Part shown: positions 18,481-28,100 of the stretch, in pieces
Layout: the number at the start of each line of letters is the position of its first letter
Position numbering within the stretch: the stretch's first letter is position 1
Assembly: GCF_041435015.1 (NCBI RefSeq)
Contig: NZ_CP107989.1
Span: forward strand, 5,208,001-5,272,000
Direction of reading: 5' to 3'
Length of the DNA stretch: 64,000 nt
Origin: Streptomyces canus
Lineage (GTDB): Bacteria; Actinomycetota; Actinomycetes; Streptomycetales; Streptomycetaceae
Position numbers and translations under genes: made by a program
The notes under the pieces: generated by a model
What the model was told of the DNA's origin: nothing
Database searches by the model: none
What the model saw: only the letters and a program-made list of their open reading frames with translations

Positions 18481-19545
18481 TCACATATCCAGGGGCAGTT
18501 GCTGGACCAGCAGTTTTCCGGCCATGGTCACCCCGCCGTCCATCGCGATGGCCAGTCCGTCGGCGTAGACGTGCGGTCCCTCGACCACCGGACCTGATTC
18601 GTCCTCGTCGTCCTCGGAACCCACTTCGCCGAGCAGATAGGGGATCGGGCTGTGCCCGTGAACGATGCGGGTGCCGCCGTACGTATCGAGCAGCGAGCGC
18701 ACATGGCCGGCGCCGCCCTCGTCGCGGAAGGAGAAGCGCTTGGTCAACTTGCGGAACAGATCCCACACCTCGTCCGCGTCGTTGCGCGTGAGGGTCTCGC
18801 GGACGGTGTCGTTGACCGCCTCGATCGAGTCGCCGTAGTCGAGATAGGCCGTGGTGTCCGAATGGACGAGCAGATGTCCGTCGACCTCCTCGACGGCGTC
18901 CAGTCGCGCCATCCACTGCAGATGGTGGTCCTGGAGGCGGTCCATGTCGGTCTTCTGTCCGCCGTTGAGCAGCCAGGCCGCCTGGAAGGTGGCGGTGCCC
19001 GCGCCCGAGTTCACGGGAGTGTCGCCGAACCGCTTGGCGCCGAGCAGCAGCAGTTCGTGGTTGCCCATGAGGGCCTTGCAGTAGCCGCCGGCCGCGGCGG
19101 CCTCCGCGGACAGCCTCATCACGAGGTCGATGACGCCGATGCCGTCGGGCCCACGGTCGGTGAAGTCGCCGAGGAACCACAGCCGGGCGGTGCCCGCGCA
19201 CCAGTTGCCGGCCGCGTCGACGAGGCCCTTCTCCTGGAGCGCGGACGTCAGTTCGTCGAGGTAGCCGTGGACGTCGCCGACGACGAACAGCGGACCGGGA
19301 CCGTCCACCGCCCGTGCCGCGGGGTCGACGGCCGCCTGGAGCTCGTCACCGTGATGGATGACGGGCAGGTCCTGCTCGGTGGGGGTGTACCCCTCCGGGT
19401 AGGCCTCCTCGTCGGCCGGGACGACGTCGCCGGGGTGCGTGCTGTGGCCGTACGGACCGGTGTCGTTGACGTACGCGGGCACCCGGAAGTCGCGCAGCAC
19501 CGCCGTGCGCTCCACCTCGGGTCCCTGACCGGCCCCCTGAGTCAT
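18481..19545 (-). CDS. Calcineurin-type metallophosphoesterase
   Basis: A 354-residue phosphoesterase. The dimetal motifs appear in order: GDVHGYLDEL (about residue 89), LGDFTDRGPDGIGV (about 125), MGNHELLLLG (about 161), and IVHGHSPIPYL near residue 295. This is the bis(5'-nucleosyl)-tetraphosphatase / serine-threonine phosphatase branch, so the substrate could be a dinucleotide or a phosphoprotein. The start ATG at 19545 follows GAGGGG. The first 75 residues are a family-specific leader. It is a single gene between the membrane protein and the LacI regulator. Confidence 0.87.
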   Translation of the reverse strand: MTQGAGQGPEVERTAVLRDFRVPAYVNDTGPYGHSTHPGDVVPADEEAYPEGYTPTEQDLPVIHHGDELQAAVDPAARAVDGPGPLFVVGDVHGYLDELTSALQEKGLVDAAGNWCAGTARLWFLGDFTDRGPDGIGVIDLVMRLSAEAAAAGGYCKALMGNHELLLLGAKRFGDTPVNSGAGTATFQAAWLLNGGQKTDMDRLQDHHLQWMARLDAVEEVDGHLLVHSDTTAYLDYGDSIEAVNDTVRETLTRNDADEVWDLFRKLTKRFSFRDEGGAGHVRSLLDTYGGTRIVHGHSPIPYLLGEVGSEDDEDESGPVVEGPHVYADGLAIAMDGGVTMAGKLLVQQLPLDM

Positions 19546-19745
19546 CAGACCCCTCCACCATCGCGCCGCATCTGCACCGCTTCGGACTGCCTGGTCGCAG
19601 CGGCCCGCGGTGTCGTGGGCCCATCATAGGAATGCGGATCGCGCCATGTGATGACCCAGGGGTAGTGAATCGGAGCGAGACTCCTGTTCACCGCGGCATT
19701 CGCCCCGATTGGGCCGGGCTTGAACCCTCGCCCGGCCGCTTCCTG

Positions 19746-20858
19746 CTACTTCTCCTCGGGTGAGCGCGGCGAGCTGACCGTCGTGCGCGGGGCACGCCGC
19801 TGGGAGGAGGTGCGCACGATCAGCTCGGTCGGTATCACCTGCTCGACCGGTTGGTCCGATTCGACCCCCTCGATGGCGTCGATGAGGAGCTGGACCACGG
19901 CCGTGCCGATGCGGCGCGGCTTGAGGGAGAGCGTGGTGACGGGCGGCTCGGTGCTGGCGTACACGGTGGACTCGCTGCAGCAGACGATCAGCAGGTCGTC
20001 GGGTACGCGCAGCCCGTACCGGCGGGCGGCGGCCAGCAGGTCGGTGCCGTTCGGGTCGAACAGGCCGTAGACGGCGTCCGGCCGGTCCGGGCGGGCGAGC
20101 AGCCGGTCGGCCGCGACGGCGCCGGCGCACGGATCGTGCGCGGGATAGGCCTCGTACACGGGGTCCTGCCCGACCCGCTCGCACCAGCGCAGATACGCGG
20201 TGGTCGACAGATGGGTGTACGTGTCCGTCGTCGTCCCCGTCAGCAGGCCGATGCGGCGGGCGCCGGCGTCGGCCAGATGGTCGAGGATGCCGAGGACGGC
20301 GGCCTCGTGGTCGTTGTCCACCCAGGCGGTGACCGGGAGGGAACCTGCCGGGCGGCCGTCGGAGACCACCGGTAGACCCTGCCGGACCAGCTCGCTGACG
20401 ACCGGGTCCTGGTCGGACGGGTCGATGACCACGGTGCCGTCCAGGGCGACGTTCGACCACACGTCGTGGCGCGAGGTCGCGGGCAGGATGACGAGGGCGT
20501 AGCCGCGGGCGAGCGCGGCGGAGGTGGCGGCCCGCGCCATCTCGGCGAAGTACGCGAACTCGGTGAAGGTGAAAGGTTCATCCCCGTACGTCGTCACGGT
20601 CAGGCCGATGAGTCCCGACTTGCCGGTACGGAGGGTTCTGGCCGCGGCCGAGGGCCGGTAGCCCAGCCGGTCTGCGACCTCCCTGACGTGCCGGCGGGTG
20701 GCGTCCGGGAGCCTGCCCTTGCCGTTCAGGGCGTCGGAGACGGTCGTGATGGAGACTCCGGCGGCGGCGGCCACGTCTCTGATGCCCGCCCGGCCCGGCC
20801 GGCTGCCTCGACGGGAGGTTTCCGCGCGGCTCACCTGGTGCTTCCCTGCTGCTGTCAT
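19746..20858 (-). CDS. LacI-family transcriptional regulator
   Basis: A 370-residue repressor-type protein. The helix-turn-helix and hinge are at residues about 26-75 (IRDVAAAAGVSITTVSDALNGKGRLPDATRRHVREVADRLGYRPSAAARTLRTGKSG), followed by a sugar-binding-protein-like effector domain (IGLTVTTYGDEPFTF, GLFDPNGTDLLAA). The ATG at 20858 (MTAAGKHQVSRAE) was preferred over a longer frame from 20924. No sugar transport or catabolic gene is adjacent, so it probably acts elsewhere or on itself. It is divergent from the aminotransferase gene across a 423-base gap. Confidence 0.9.
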   Translation of the reverse strand: MTAAGKHQVSRAETSRRGSRPGRAGIRDVAAAAGVSITTVSDALNGKGRLPDATRRHVREVADRLGYRPSAAARTLRTGKSGLIGLTVTTYGDEPFTFTEFAYFAEMARAATSAALARGYALVILPATSRHDVWSNVALDGTVVIDPSDQDPVVSELVRQGLPVVSDGRPAGSLPVTAWVDNDHEAAVLGILDHLADAGARRIGLLTGTTTDTYTHLSTTAYLRWCERVGQDPVYEAYPAHDPCAGAVAADRLLARPDRPDAVYGLFDPNGTDLLAAARRYGLRVPDDLLIVCCSESTVYASTEPPVTTLSLKPRRIGTAVVQLLIDAIEGVESDQPVEQVIPTELIVRTSSQRRAPRTTVSSPRSPEEK

Positions 20859-21281
20859 GGCGAGCCGATAGTAGGGCTCATGCGGTGGGGTAGGGCGGAC
20901 GCATATGCACGCGTTGACAGGCACGTTTCTGCAAGGTCATCTGGCGTCAACTACCTTTGAAATAGAGACAGTTAAACGATCCAATGGCACTACGTAACTT
21001 GTCGGCACGCATGGGCCTGCCAAGTCCCCGATGTTTCGAAGAGGTCTCAACTCACCTGCACGGGTGACGCGCGCTACGGCGCGAGCCACCGGCGCATAGA
21101 TATATGTGACCGCGCCCCCTGATTCGTCTGCCTTCGTACGGTGATGCCCCTGATGCCTGTGGGGCTGATGAGGTTGGTTCTCACCTGTACGCAGCGGCGC
21201 CCAATCCTCATAAGGTGAGCAGTATTGGAGCCGGCTGCCCGAGTCGGCCGCCATGCGTCGGTGGTCATGAGGAGGACTGCG
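20859..21281. promoter_or_regulatory. Divergent gap between the LacI gene and hisC
   Basis: It holds a consensus -35 hexamer TTGACA at 20914-20919 on the + strand, with a poor TCATCT 17 bases later, and an AT-rich stretch at 21096-21106 (ATAGATATATG). No gene is supported. A ribosome site GGAGG at 21271-21275 belongs to the aminotransferase. Confidence 0.4.
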
Positions 21282-22361
21282 GTGAGCGAGACAAGCCCCA
21301 AGCTGCGCGCCGAGCTGGAGGGTATCCCCACGTACAAGCCGGGCAAGCCCGCCGCTGCCGACGGCCCGGTGGCCTACAAGCTGTCCTCCAACGAGAACCC
21401 CTATCCGCCGCTGCCGGGGGTGCTCGAGACCGTGACGGCCTCGGTCTCCTCCTTCAACCGCTACCCGGACATGGCCTGCACGGGCCTGATGAACGAGCTG
21501 TCCGAGCGCTTCGGTGTTCCGCTCTCCCATCTGGCCACCGGCACCGGCTCCGTCGGCGTCGCCCAGCAGCTGATCCAGGCGACCTCGGGCCCGGGCGACG
21601 AGGTGATCTACGCCTGGCGGTCCTTCGAGGCGTACCCGATCATCACGCAGATCAGCGGCGCCACCTCGGTGAAGGTGCCGCTGACGGCGGGTGACGTGCA
21701 CGACCTGGACGCGATGGCCGCAGCGATCACCGAGCGCACGCGGCTGATCTTCGTCTGCAACCCGAACAACCCGACGGGCACGGTCGTGAAGCGGGCCGAG
21801 CTGGAACGGTTCCTCGACCGGGTGCCCAGTGACGTGCTGGTGGTGCTGGACGAGGCCTACCGCGAGTTCATCCGTGACCCCGAGGTGCCGGACGGTGTGG
21901 AGCTGTACCGCACGAGGCCGAACGTCTGTGTGCTGCGCACCTTCTCCAAGGCGTACGGCCTCGCGGGCCTCAGGGTCGGCTTCGCGATCGCCCACGAGCC
22001 GGTGGCCGCGGCGCTGCGCAAGACCGCGGTGCCCTTCGGGGTGAGCCAGGTCGCGCAGGAGGCGGCGATCGCCTCGCTCCGGGCCGAGGACGAACTCCTG
22101 GGCCGGGTCGGCTCGCTGGTCTGTGAGCGCAACCGCGTGATGGAGGGATTGCGGGCCCAGGGCTGGACGGTGCCCGAGACCCAGGCCAACTTCGTGTGGC
22201 TGCGGCTGGGGGAGCGCACGGTCGACTTCGCGGCGGCGTGTGAGCGGCACGGCGTGGTCGTACGGCCGTTCCCGGGCGAGGGTGTGCGGGTGACGGTCGG
22301 CGAGACCGAGGCGAACGACATCTTCCTGAAGGTGGCGGAGGGGTTCCGCAAGGAGCTCTAG
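21282..22361 (+). CDS. hisC: Histidinol-phosphate / aromatic aminotransferase
   Basis: A 359-residue class I/II aminotransferase. Visible motifs: SSNENPYPP (residues 31-39), [11 protein letters not shown] for cofactor phosphate, [19 protein letters not shown], and [15 protein letters not shown], whose Lys forms the Schiff base; the Arg in [15 protein letters not shown] binds the substrate carboxylate. It would move an amino group to histidinol phosphate or an aromatic keto acid; actinobacterial homologues are annotated both as HisC2 and Pat, and it is away from the his operon. GTG start at 21282, six bases after GGAGG. Followed by a strong terminator before cydA. Confidence 0.88.
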   Translation: MSETSPKLRAELEGIPTYKPGKPAAADGPVAYKLSSNENPYPPLPGVLETVTASVSSFNRYPDMACTGLMNELSERFGVPLSHLATGTGSVGVAQQLIQATSGPGDEVIYAWRSFEAYPIITQISGATSVKVPLTAGDVHDLDAMAAAITERTRLIFVCNPNNPTGTVVKRAELERFLDRVPSDVLVVLDEAYREFIRDPEVPDGVELYRTRPNVCVLRTFSKAYGLAGLRVGFAIAHEPVAAALRKTAVPFGVSQVAQEAAIASLRAEDELLGRVGSLVCERNRVMEGLRAQGWTVPETQANFVWLRLGERTVDFAAACERHGVVVRPFPGEGVRVTVGETEANDIFLKVAEGFRKEL

Positions 22362-22406
22362 CTCACACCGACTGCGCGTCTGCGCAGGTCAGAGCAGGCT
22401 GGCAGA

Positions 22407-22434
22407 GGGGGTTCCGGAGGTAACCGGGACCCCC
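22407..22434 (+). terminator. Terminator after the aminotransferase gene
   Basis: An 11-bp stem (GGGGGTTCCGG with CCGGGACCCCC, one G-U pair) and a 6-base loop, followed by CCTTCGTCT. It insulates the cyd operon. Confidence 0.8.
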
Positions 22435-22474
22435 CTTCGTCTAGCGAAACCAGGTGCGGCATACTGGCTTGTGA

Positions 22475-22492
22475 ATGTGAACGCTTTCACAA
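22475..22492. promoter_or_regulatory. Rex operator upstream of cydA
   Basis: ATGTGAACGCTTTCACAA matches the Rex site pattern TGTGAA-N4-TTCACA perfectly in both half sites. Rex is the NADH-sensing repressor that controls the cytochrome bd genes in Streptomyces; high NADH releases it when oxygen is low. An extra half site TTGTGAA lies just upstream at 22469-22475. The operator is about 55-70 bases before the cydA start. Confidence 0.9.
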
Positions 22493-22546
22493 GCGGTCGC
22501 TTCGCAAGCATTTGTTCCACAAGCCTGTGAGGTAAGGAGCGGCGAC

Positions 22547-24052
22547 GTGGACCTGGCTCTGGCGCCGGAGACCCTGGCGCGCTGGCAGTTCGGCATCACC
22601 ACCGTCTACCACTTCCTGTTCGTCCCTCTGACGATCTCTCTGGCCGCCCTCACGGCCGGCCTCCAGACCGCCTGGGTGCGCACGGAGAACGAGAAGTACC
22701 TCAGGGCCACCAAGTTCTGGGGCAAGCTCTTCCTGATCAACATCGCGATGGGTGTGGTCACCGGCATCGTGCAGGAGTTCCAGTTCGGCATGAACTGGTC
22801 CGACTACTCGCGTTTCGTCGGCGATGTCTTCGGCGCCCCGCTCGCCTTCGAGGCCCTGATCGCCTTCTTCTTCGAGTCCACCTTCATCGGCCTGTGGATC
22901 TTCGGCTGGGACAAGCTGCCCAAGAAGATCCACCTGGCCTGCATCTGGATGGTCTCGATCGGCACGATCCTGTCGGCGTACTTCATCCTCGCGGCCAACT
23001 CGTGGATGCAGCACCCCGTCGGCTACCGGATCAACAAGCAGAAGGGCCGGGCCGAGCTGACCGACTTCTGGGCCGTACTGACCCAGAACACCGCGCTCAC
23101 CCAGGTCTTCCACACGATGTCGGCCGCCTTCCTGACCGGTGGCGCCTTCATGGTGGGTATCGCGGCCTTCCACCTGTTCCGCAAGAGGCACATCGCCGTG
23201 ATGAAGACCTCTTTGCGCCTGGGCCTGGTCACCGTGGTCATCGCCGGCATGCTCACCGCGATCAGCGGTGACACCCTCGGCAAGGTCATGTTCAAGCAGC
23301 AGCCGATGAAGATGGCGGCCGCCGAGGCCCTGTGGGACGGTCAGGACTCCGCGCCCTTCTCGATCTTCGCTTACGGCGACGTGGAGAAGGGCCACAACAC
23401 CGTGGCCATCGAGATCCCGGGCCTGCTGTCCTTCCTCGCCGACGACGACTTCACCTCGTTCGTCCCCGGCATCAACGACGTCAACAAGGCCGAGCAGGAG
23501 AAGTACGGTCCCGGCGACTACCGGCCCAACATCCCCGTCACCTTCTGGGCCTTCCGCTGGATGATCGGCTTCGGGATGGCGTCCTTCGCCATCGGCCTCG
23601 CCGGACTCTGGCTGACCCGCAAGAAGTTCATGCTCCCGCAGCACCTGCGCGTCGGCGAGGACGAGGTTCCGCATCTGGTCCTCTTCCACAAGGCCCTCAG
23701 CCCCAAGCTCGGCAGGCTCTACTGGCTCGTGGCGATCTGGACCCTTGGCTTCCCGCTGATCGCCAACTCCTGGGGCTGGATCTTCACCGAAATGGGCCGC
23801 CAGCCCTGGGTCGTCTACGGCGTCCTGCAGACCCGGCACGCGGTCTCCCCCGGCGTCTCCCAGGCCGAGGTCCTCATCTCGATGATCGTCTTCACGGCCC
23901 TGTACGCCATCCTCGCCGTCGTCGAGGTCAAGCTGCTCGTGAAGTACGTCAAGGCCGGCCCGCCCGAACTCACCGAGGCCGACCTCAACCCGCCCACGAA
24001 GATCGGCGGCGACACCCGTGACGCCGACAAGCCGATGGCCTTTTCGTACTAG
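22547..24052 (+). CDS. cydA: Cytochrome bd oxidase subunit I
   Basis: A 501-residue, nine-helix subunit carrying the three haems of the high-affinity terminal quinol oxidase. The haem b595 ligand His is in TTVYHFLFVPLTI near residue 20, the b558 ligand His in VFHTMSAAFLTGG near 186, and the GWI(F)TEMGRQPW signature is near residue 411. The Q loop is of the short type. It starts with GTG at 22547 (MDLALAPETLARWQFG), after AAGGAG. First gene of cydA-cydB-cydCD under the Rex operator, so induced when oxygen falls. Confidence 0.96.
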   Translation: MDLALAPETLARWQFGITTVYHFLFVPLTISLAALTAGLQTAWVRTENEKYLRATKFWGKLFLINIAMGVVTGIVQEFQFGMNWSDYSRFVGDVFGAPLAFEALIAFFFESTFIGLWIFGWDKLPKKIHLACIWMVSIGTILSAYFILAANSWMQHPVGYRINKQKGRAELTDFWAVLTQNTALTQVFHTMSAAFLTGGAFMVGIAAFHLFRKRHIAVMKTSLRLGLVTVVIAGMLTAISGDTLGKVMFKQQPMKMAAAEALWDGQDSAPFSIFAYGDVEKGHNTVAIEIPGLLSFLADDDFTSFVPGINDVNKAEQEKYGPGDYRPNIPVTFWAFRWMIGFGMASFAIGLAGLWLTRKKFMLPQHLRVGEDEVPHLVLFHKALSPKLGRLYWLVAIWTLGFPLIANSWGWIFTEMGRQPWVVYGVLQTRHAVSPGVSQAEVLISMIVFTALYAILAVVEVKLLVKYVKAGPPELTEADLNPPTKIGGDTRDADKPMAFSY

Positions 24053-24070
24053 GCCGAGGGAGATCGAGTC

Positions 24071-25075
24071 ATGGAACTTCACGACGTCTGGTTCGTGCTC
24101 ATCGCCGTCCTGTGGACCGGCTACTTCTTCCTGGAGGGCTTCGACTTCGGGGTCGGCGTCCTCACCAAGCTGCTCGCCCGCGACCGGGTCGAGAAGCGTG
24201 TCCTGATCAACACCATCGGTCCCGTCTGGGACGGCAACGAGGTGTGGCTGCTGACGGCGGGCGGTGCGACCTTCGCCGCCTTCCCCGACTGGTACGCCAC
24301 GCTCTTCTCCGGCTTCTACTTGCCGCTGTTGCTCATCCTGGTCTGCCTGATCGTTCGAGGTGTCGCCTTCGAGTACCGGGCCAAGCGGCCCGAGGAGAAC
24401 TGGCAGCGCAACTGGGAGACCGCGATCTTCTGGACCTCACTCATCCCGGCGTTCCTGTGGGGCGTGGCCTTCGGCAACATCGTCCACGGGGTGAAGATCG
24501 ACCAGCACTTCGAGTACGTCGGCACCCTCTGGGACCTGCTCAACCCGTATGCCCTGCTCGGCGGACTGGTGACGCTGACGCTGTTCACCTTCCACGGAAC
24601 GGTCTTCACGGCGTTGAAGACCGTCGGGGAGATCCGGGAGCGGGCGCGGAAGCTGGCGACCCGGGTCGGCCTGGTCTCTGCCGCGCTGGCGCTGGTTTTC
24701 CTGCTCTGGACGCAGGTCGACAGCGGCGACGCCAAGAGCCTGGTCGCGCTGGTCGTCGCCGTGGCCGCGCTGGTCGCCGCCCTGGTGGCCAACCAGGCCG
24801 GGCGTGAGGGCTGGTCGTTCGCCCTGTCGGGCGTCACCATCGTGGCCGCCGTGGCCATGCTCTTCCTGACGCTCTTCCCGAACGTCATGCCGTCCTCGCT
24901 CAACGCGGACTGGAGCCTGACGGTCACCAACGCCTCGTCGAGCCCGTACACCCTGAAGATCATGACCTGGTGCGCGGGGATCGCCACACCGGTCGTCTTG
25001 CTCTACCAGGGCTGGACGTACTGGGTGTTCCGCAAGCGGATCGGCACGCAGCACATCGCCGAAGCCGCGCACTGA
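24071..25075 (+). CDS. cydB: Cytochrome bd oxidase subunit II
   Basis: A 334-residue partner subunit with about nine helices. Typical CydB stretches are LWTGYFFLEGFDFGVGVL at the N-terminus, GPVWDGNEVWLLTAGGATFAAFP, and RGVAFEYRAKR. The ATG at 24071 follows GAGGGAG, 18 bases after the cydA stop. It ends 10 bases before a 26-bp palindrome containing a parS site. Confidence 0.95.
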   Translation: MELHDVWFVLIAVLWTGYFFLEGFDFGVGVLTKLLARDRVEKRVLINTIGPVWDGNEVWLLTAGGATFAAFPDWYATLFSGFYLPLLLILVCLIVRGVAFEYRAKRPEENWQRNWETAIFWTSLIPAFLWGVAFGNIVHGVKIDQHFEYVGTLWDLLNPYALLGGLVTLTLFTFHGTVFTALKTVGEIRERARKLATRVGLVSAALALVFLLWTQVDSGDAKSLVALVVAVAALVAALVANQAGREGWSFALSGVTIVAAVAMLFLTLFPNVMPSSLNADWSLTVTNASSSPYTLKIMTWCAGIATPVVLLYQGWTYWVFRKRIGTQHIAEAAH

Positions 25076-25084
25076 GCCCGAGGT

Positions 25085-25110
25085 GGGCGTGTTTCACGTG
25101 AAACACGCCC
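25085..25110. other. parS: 26-bp perfect palindrome at the cydB/cydCD junction, containing a parS site
   Basis: Bases 25085-25097 are the reverse complement of 25098-25110, with GTTTCACGTGAAAC at 25091-25104 in the middle. As RNA it would form a hairpin inside the operon, so it may act as a partial terminator between cydB and cydCD as well as a ParB site. Confidence 0.85.
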
Positions 25111-25126
25111 CTTGAGAAGAGGGTGT

Positions 25127-25140
25127 GTTTCACGTGAAAC
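25127..25140. other. parS: parS site, perfect consensus, over the cydCD start codon
   Basis: GTTTCACGTGAAAC, 36 bases centre to centre from the previous site. The GTG at 25134 that probably starts cydCD is bases 8-10 of this site. Confidence 0.9.
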
Positions 25141-28100
25141 CGATCGACCCGCGTCTGCTCCGATACGCCCGGGCCACCCGTCTCTTCCTGGTGGCCGTGG
25201 TCGGCCTGGGCGGCCTCGGTGCCCTGCTGGTCATCGCCCAGGCGACGCTCGTCGCCGAGGTCGTGGTCGGCGCGTTCCAGCATGGTCTGGCGGTCGCGGA
25301 ACTCCGCACCCCCTTGCTGCTGTTGGCGGCCGTCGCTGTCGGTCGCGGGCTCGTCTCCTGGCTCACCGAGCTCGCGGCGCACCGCGCGAGTGCCGCGGTG
25401 AAGTCAGAACTGCGGGGGCGGCTGCTGGAGCGGGCCACGACGCTGGGGCCCGGGTGGCTGAGCGGGCAGCGGACCGGGTCGCTGGTCGCCCTGGCCACCA
25501 GGGGAGTCGACGCCCTCGACGATTACTTCTCGCGCTACCTCCCGCAGTTGGGACTGGCGGTGGTCGTGCCGGTGGCGGTACTGGCTCGGATCGTGACTGA
25601 GGACTGGGTCTCAGCGGCCATCATCGTCGGGACCCTGCCACTCATCCCCGTGTTCATGGTGCTGATCGGCTGGGCCACTCAGTCCCGGATGGACCGTCAG
25701 TGGCGGTTGCTGTCCCGATTGTCGGGGCACTTCCTGGACGTCGTCGCGGGGCTGCCGACGCTGAAGGTTTTCGGCCGGGCCAAGGCGCAGGCCGAGTCGA
25801 TCCGGCGCATCACCGGCGAGTACCGGCAGGCGACCATGCGGACGCTGCGGATCGCCTTCATCTCCTCCTTCGCCCTGGAGTTGTTGTCGACGCTCTCGGT
25901 GGCACTGGTCGCCGTGACGATCGGGATGCGGCTCGTCCACGGCGAGATGCACCTCTACGACGGCTTGGTCATCCTCATCCTGGCTCCCGAGGCGTATCTG
26001 CCCCTGCGGCAGGTCGGCGCGCAGTATCACGCGGCGGCGGAGGGGCTGGCCGCCGCCGAGGAGATCTTCTCGGTGCTGGAGACGCCGGTGCCGAGGGCGG
26101 GTACCGCTGCGGTGCCCGCGGGTGCGCTGGTCTTCGAGCAGGTCACCGTCGCGTACGCCGGGCGTTCGGATGACGCCGTCGCGGACGTGTCCTTCGAGGT
26201 CGCGCCCGGGGAGACGGTCGCGTTGGTCGGGCCCAGCGGCGCGGGCAAGTCGACACTGCTGAACGTCCTGCTGGGATTCGTGCGGCCGACCGAGGGGCGG
26301 GTGCGGATCGGGGGGACCGATCTCGCCGAGGCCGACCTGGAGGAGTGGCGGTCGCGCATCGCGTGGGTGCCGCAGCGGCCGCAGTTGTTCGCCGGGACGA
26401 TCGCCGAGAACGTACGGCTGGCCCGGCCCGACGCCGACGAGGCCGCAGTACGAAGGGCGTTGCGGGACGCGGGGGCGCTGGAGTTCATCGACGCGCTGCC
26501 CCTGGAGGCCGGAACCGTGCTCGGCGAGGACGGGGCCGGGCTGTCCGCCGGGCAGCGGCAACGGCTCGCGCTGGCCCGGGCGTTCCTCGCGGATCGGCCG
26601 GTGCTGCTCCTCGACGAGCCGACGGCTGCGCTCGACGGAGCCACCGAGGCGGAGGTCGTGGCGGCGGTACGGCGACTCGCGGCCGGGCGGACGGTGTTGC
26701 TGGTGGTGCACCGGCCGGCGCTTCTGGGGGTGGCGGACCGGGTGGTGCGGCTGGCAGAGCCGGCGGTACAGGCTCCGGTGGAGGCCATGGCCAGGGTGTC
26801 CGCGGCACGTACGGTCGAGGACAGCAGCCCTGCTTCGGTCGAGCCCGGAACGACCGAGCCGCCGGCAGAGGCGCGCAGCGTTCTCTCCCGTGTCCGCGCC
26901 ATGTCCGGACCCCGACGAGGCCGACTCGCGCTCGCGCTGCTGCTCGGGAGCCTCGCGCTCGGCAGTGCCGTGGGTCTGATGGCCACCTCCGGGTGGCTGA
27001 TCTCGCGGGCCTCGCAGCAGCCGCCCGTGCTGTATCTGATGGTGGCTGTGACGGCGACCAGGGCCTTCGGGATCGGCCGGGCCGTGTTCCGGTACGCGGA
27101 GCGCCTGGTGTCGCACGACGCCGTGCTGCGGATGCTCGCCGACACCCGGGTCGCCGTGTACCGGCGCCTGGAGCGCCTGGCGCCTGCCGGTCTGCGCACG
27201 GCCCGCCGGGGTGATCTGCTCTCACGGCTCGTCTCCGACGTGGACGCCCTCCAGGACTACTGGCTGCGCTGGCTGTTGCCCGCCGGTGCCGCCCTCGTCG
27301 TGTCCGCGGCCTCCGTGGGCTTCACGGCCTGGTTGCTGCCCGAGGCAGGTGCCGCGCTCGCCGTCGGCCTGCTGGCCGCCGGTGTCGGTGTCCCGCTCAT
27401 CACCGGAGCCGTGGCTCGCCGCGCCGAACGCCGGCTCGCCCCCGCCCGCGGGGAACTGGCGACGCGGGTGACCGATCTTCTCACCGGGACCGCGGAGTTG
27501 ACCGTCGCCGGTGCCCTGCCCGCCCGTACCGCCGAGGCACGGCGGGCGGACGGCGTCCTCACCCGGATCGCCTCACGCGCCGCCACCGCCACCGCACTCG
27601 GTGACGGACTCACCGCCCTGATCTGCGGCCTGACCGTCACCGCCACCGCCCTCGTCGGCGCCCAGGCGGTCGCCTCCGGTCGGCTCGGCGGGGTTGCCAT
27701 GGCCGTGGTCGTGCTCACTCCGCTGGCAGCCTTCGAGGCCGTGCTCGGGCTGCCGCTCGCCGTGCAGTACCGGCAGCGGGTGCGCAGGAGCGCCGAGCGC
27801 GTCCATGAGGTGCTGGACACGCCCGAGCCCGTAAGGGAGCCGGAGGCCGCTCGGCACGCGCCCGCCTCCCCGTTCCCGGTCGTCCTCAAGGGGCTGACGA
27901 CGCGGCACGAGGGCCAGGACCGGGACGCGCTCACAGGCCTCGACCTGAGCCTGGCGGAGGGGCGGAGGATCGCCGTCGTCGGCGCATCCGGCTCCGGGAA
28001 GACCACGCTCGCGCAGGTGCTGCTGCGTTTCCTGGACGCGGACGCCGGTACCTACACCCTGGGCGGCGTGGACGCCTACGGGCTGCGCAGCGACGACGTA

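Noticed and set aside
22487-24082. 531-codon minus-strand frame opposite cydA
   Set aside because: Antisense shadow: no domain, Asp/Glu/Gly-rich, and cydA itself is unmistakable.
25611-27116. 501-codon minus-strand frame opposite cydCD
   Set aside because: Shadow frame; composition is the reverse reading of the ABC domains.
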